DNA from: Burkholderiales bacterium
Lineage (GTDB): Bacteria; Pseudomonadota; Gammaproteobacteria; Burkholderiales; Thiobacillaceae
Length of the DNA stretch: 23,594 nucleotides
Assembly (NCBI GenBank): GCA_005793645.1
Contig: SXRG01000021.1
Coordinates: 1-23,594 of the forward strand
Reading direction: 5' to 3'
How positions within the stretch are numbered: position 1 is the stretch's first letter; every line of letters begins with the position of its first letter. The notes under the pieces were generated by a model. That model made no database searches. It was not told where the DNA came from and saw only the letters and a list, made by a program, of their open reading frames with translations. The position numbers were made by a program, and so were the translations under genes. Below, in pieces: positions 22,203-23,594 of this stretch.

Positions 22203-23053
22203 ACTTCAACGCCTATCTGCGCCTGACACGGCTCGACAAACCCATTGGGATCCTACTCTTACTCTGGCCCACGCTGTGGGGGCTGTGGTTTGCCGCCGAA
22301 AGACTACCCCCCCTCAATCTCTTGGTTATTTTTGTCGCCGGCGTGGTGCTGATGCGTTCCGCCGGCTGTTCTGTCAATGATTATGCCGACCGCCACTTCG
22401 ACGGCTTCGTGGCGCGTACCCGAAAACGCCCTCTGGCCACCGGCGAGATCACCCCAGGCGAGGCAATCGGAGTGGCCGTAGCTTTAGCCCTGCTAGCCTT
22501 ACTCGTGCTGTGGCCCATCGTTACACCCTTATTGTTATTCCTGGCCGTGATCGCCGCCTTTCTGGCCGCCAGTTATCCCTTCACCAAACGCTTCTTCGCG
22601 GTGCCGCAGGCATATTTGGGCTTGTCCTTCGGCTTCGGTATTCCCATGGCCTATGCAGCCGTACAAGGCAGCGTGCCCACCGAAGCAGGGTGGCTCTTGC
22701 TCGCCAATCTGTTCTGGAGCATTGCCTATGACACTGAATATGCCATGGTCGATCGCACCGATGACCTGAAAATCGGTATTCGTACCTCGGCCATCACCTT
22801 TGGTCGTTTTGATGTGACCATCGTCATGCTGTGCTACGCGATCACCCTGACATTGCTAGCGTGGATTGGTGCACAACACGATTTAGGCGAATTGTTCTGG
22901 CTAGGCCTACTGGCCGCCGCCGGGATCGCGCTGTATCACTACAAACTGATCCGCCACCGTGATCCAGTCCGTTGCTTCAAGGCTTTCTTGCACAACACCT
23001 GGTTTGGCGCAGCCGTGTTTTCCGGCTTGGCACTGGACTATGCGATCCGCTGA
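22199..23053 (+). CDS. ubiA: 4-hydroxybenzoate octaprenyltransferase
   Basis: UbiA attaches the polyprenyl tail to 4-hydroxybenzoate in the inner membrane, the step after UbiC. The 284-residue protein has about eight to nine hydrophobic segments and both aspartate-rich motifs: NDYADRHFDG (60-69) and DTEYAMVDRTDD (178-189). KRPLATGEI follows the first, as in the family. The start is GTG at 22199 overlapping the ubiC stop (GTGA); the upstream open frame to 22124 is only out-of-frame ubiC. The protein begins NFNAYLRLTRLDKPIG, the normal family start. The stop lies directly beside the stop codon of the convergent yajQ, with no base between. Confidence 0.96.
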   Translation: MNFNAYLRLTRLDKPIGILLLLWPTLWGLWFAAERLPPLNLLVIFVAGVVLMRSAGCSVNDYADRHFDGFVARTRKRPLATGEITPGEAIGVAVALALLALLVLWPIVTPLLLFLAVIAAFLAASYPFTKRFFAVPQAYLGLSFGFGIPMAYAAVQGSVPTEAGWLLLANLFWSIAYDTEYAMVDRTDDLKIGIRTSAITFGRFDVTIVMLCYAITLTLLAWIGAQHDLGELFWLGLLAAAGIALYHYKLIRHRDPVRCFKAFLHNTWFGAAVFSGLALDYAIR

Positions 23054-23539
23054 TTAATCGCGAAAATTCTGATATTGCAAGGGAAAATCCGTCACTTCCT
23101 TGCGCACCAAGGCGATGGTGTCCTGCAAAATGTCACGCTTGGCGCCCGAGACGCGCACCGTATCCCCCTGAATGCTGGCCTGAACTTTGAGCTTGGAATC
23201 CTTGATCACCCGAACCAGGCGTTTGGCGAGTTCCTGCTCAATGCCGGCTCGAATCTTGACCTCTTGCTTGACCTTGTTGCCAGACACCTTCTCCACCTTG
23301 CCGCGCTCCAGACAGCGCACATCGACATTGCGTTTGGCTAACTTGGCAATCACGACCTCGTACACCTGATCGAGCTGAAAATCGGTATCGGCGTGCAGGG
23401 TCAAGACCTTCTCGGCCTGCTCGATCCGGGCATCCGATCCCTTGAAGTCATAGCGCTGGCCGATCTCCTTGCTGGCCTGATCTACGGCGTTCTTCACCTC
23501 AACGGTATCTACCTCAGAAACGATATCAAATGTAGGCAT
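23054..23539 (-). CDS. yajQ: YajQ family nucleotide-binding protein (DUF520)
   Basis: A 161-residue cytosolic protein of the YajQ family, shown in Xanthomonas and Pseudomonas to bind cyclic di-GMP. Conserved segments are MPTFDIVSEVD, NAVDQASKEIGQRYDFKGSDA, KVKQEVKIRAGIEQELAKRLV and the ending LQYQNFRD. Length is exactly that of the family. It has no obvious ribosome-binding site in the 55 bases visible upstream. It converges with ubiA without any gap and no terminator is visible between them. Confidence 0.95.
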   Translation of the reverse strand: MPTFDIVSEVDTVEVKNAVDQASKEIGQRYDFKGSDARIEQAEKVLTLHADTDFQLDQVYEVVIAKLAKRNVDVRCLERGKVEKVSGNKVKQEVKIRAGIEQELAKRLVRVIKDSKLKVQASIQGDTVRVSGAKRDILQDTIALVRKEVTDFPLQYQNFRD

Positions 23540-23594
23540 AGGGATTCAGTGGAAAGTAAAATCAGGAAAAATGGCAAACATAGTGATACGGGCC

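Noticed and set aside
23571..23594. Possible start of a new plus-strand gene (AGGA then ATG GCA AAC)
   Set aside because: Only eight codons are visible before the window ends and the spacing of AGGA to ATG is short; cannot be judged.
1..23594. CRISPR arrays, tRNA, rRNA or transposons
   Set aside because: No spaced direct repeats, no tRNA-like cloverleaf or CCA end, and no transposase motif was seen while reading both strands; short RNAs could still be missed by eye.

Overview
The window looks like a chromosomal segment of a respiratory Gammaproteobacterium, possibly close to the Beta/Gamma boundary and of the sulfur- or nitrogen-metabolising kind. The basis is gene content and order: dapE-prmB, lon-scpA-scpB-rluB, rph-rdgB, and yicC-gmk-rpoZ-spoT-ridA-recG-ubiC-ubiA, plus a ubiquinone pathway. 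The cspA-infA pair resembles the second IF-1 locus of Betaproteobacteria. I see no phage, insertion sequence, CRISPR array, tRNA or rRNA, so most of the window is core genome with short intergenic gaps.

Layout. 1-3226 (+): the 3' part of dapE, prmB overlapping it by 8 bp, a CmpX-like conserved-TM-helix membrane protein, and an exported thioredoxin-like protein. 3225-6152 (-): a three-gene respiratory operon read as DUF302 protein, octaheme cytochrome c of the tetrathionate reductase (OTR) family, then cytochrome b561-type membrane protein. It has an FNR/ANR-like site upstream and a UUCG-loop terminator downstream. 6328-11072 (-): lon-scpA-scpB-rluB, tightly packed, headed by a textbook heat-shock (sigma-32) promoter. 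11187-11872 (+): cspA with a structured leader and a terminator, then a longer-than-usual IF-1. 11898-13653: a small predicted membrane protein (-), a WYL-domain regulator and a membrane-anchored retropepsin-like protease (+). 13717-15056 (-): rph-rdgB. 15233-23053 (+): yicC, gmk, rpoZ, spoT, ridA, recG, ubiC, ubiA, many of them with 4-bp overlaps. 23054-23539 (-): yajQ.

How the genes work together. The respiratory operon probably links the quinone pool (cytochrome b) to a membrane-anchored periplasmic octaheme enzyme acting on tetrathionate, nitrite or hydroxylamine. The DUF302 partner ends in a six-glycine tail with a terminal cysteine, which resembles a sulfur-carrier arm, though that function is inference. 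The lon cluster puts the condensin kleisin genes and a ribosomal RNA pseudouridine synthase behind a heat-shock protease promoter. The yicC-ubiA block combines RNA and nucleotide metabolism, (p)ppGpp signalling, enamine detoxification, replication-fork repair and ubiquinone synthesis.

The most interesting parts are the OTR/DUF302/cytochrome b module with its FNR-like site, the sigma-32 promoter of lon, the WYL-retropepsin pair with a palindrome touching its start codon, and a palindromic repeat inside recG. All function calls come from reading protein motifs by eye; no database search was run.
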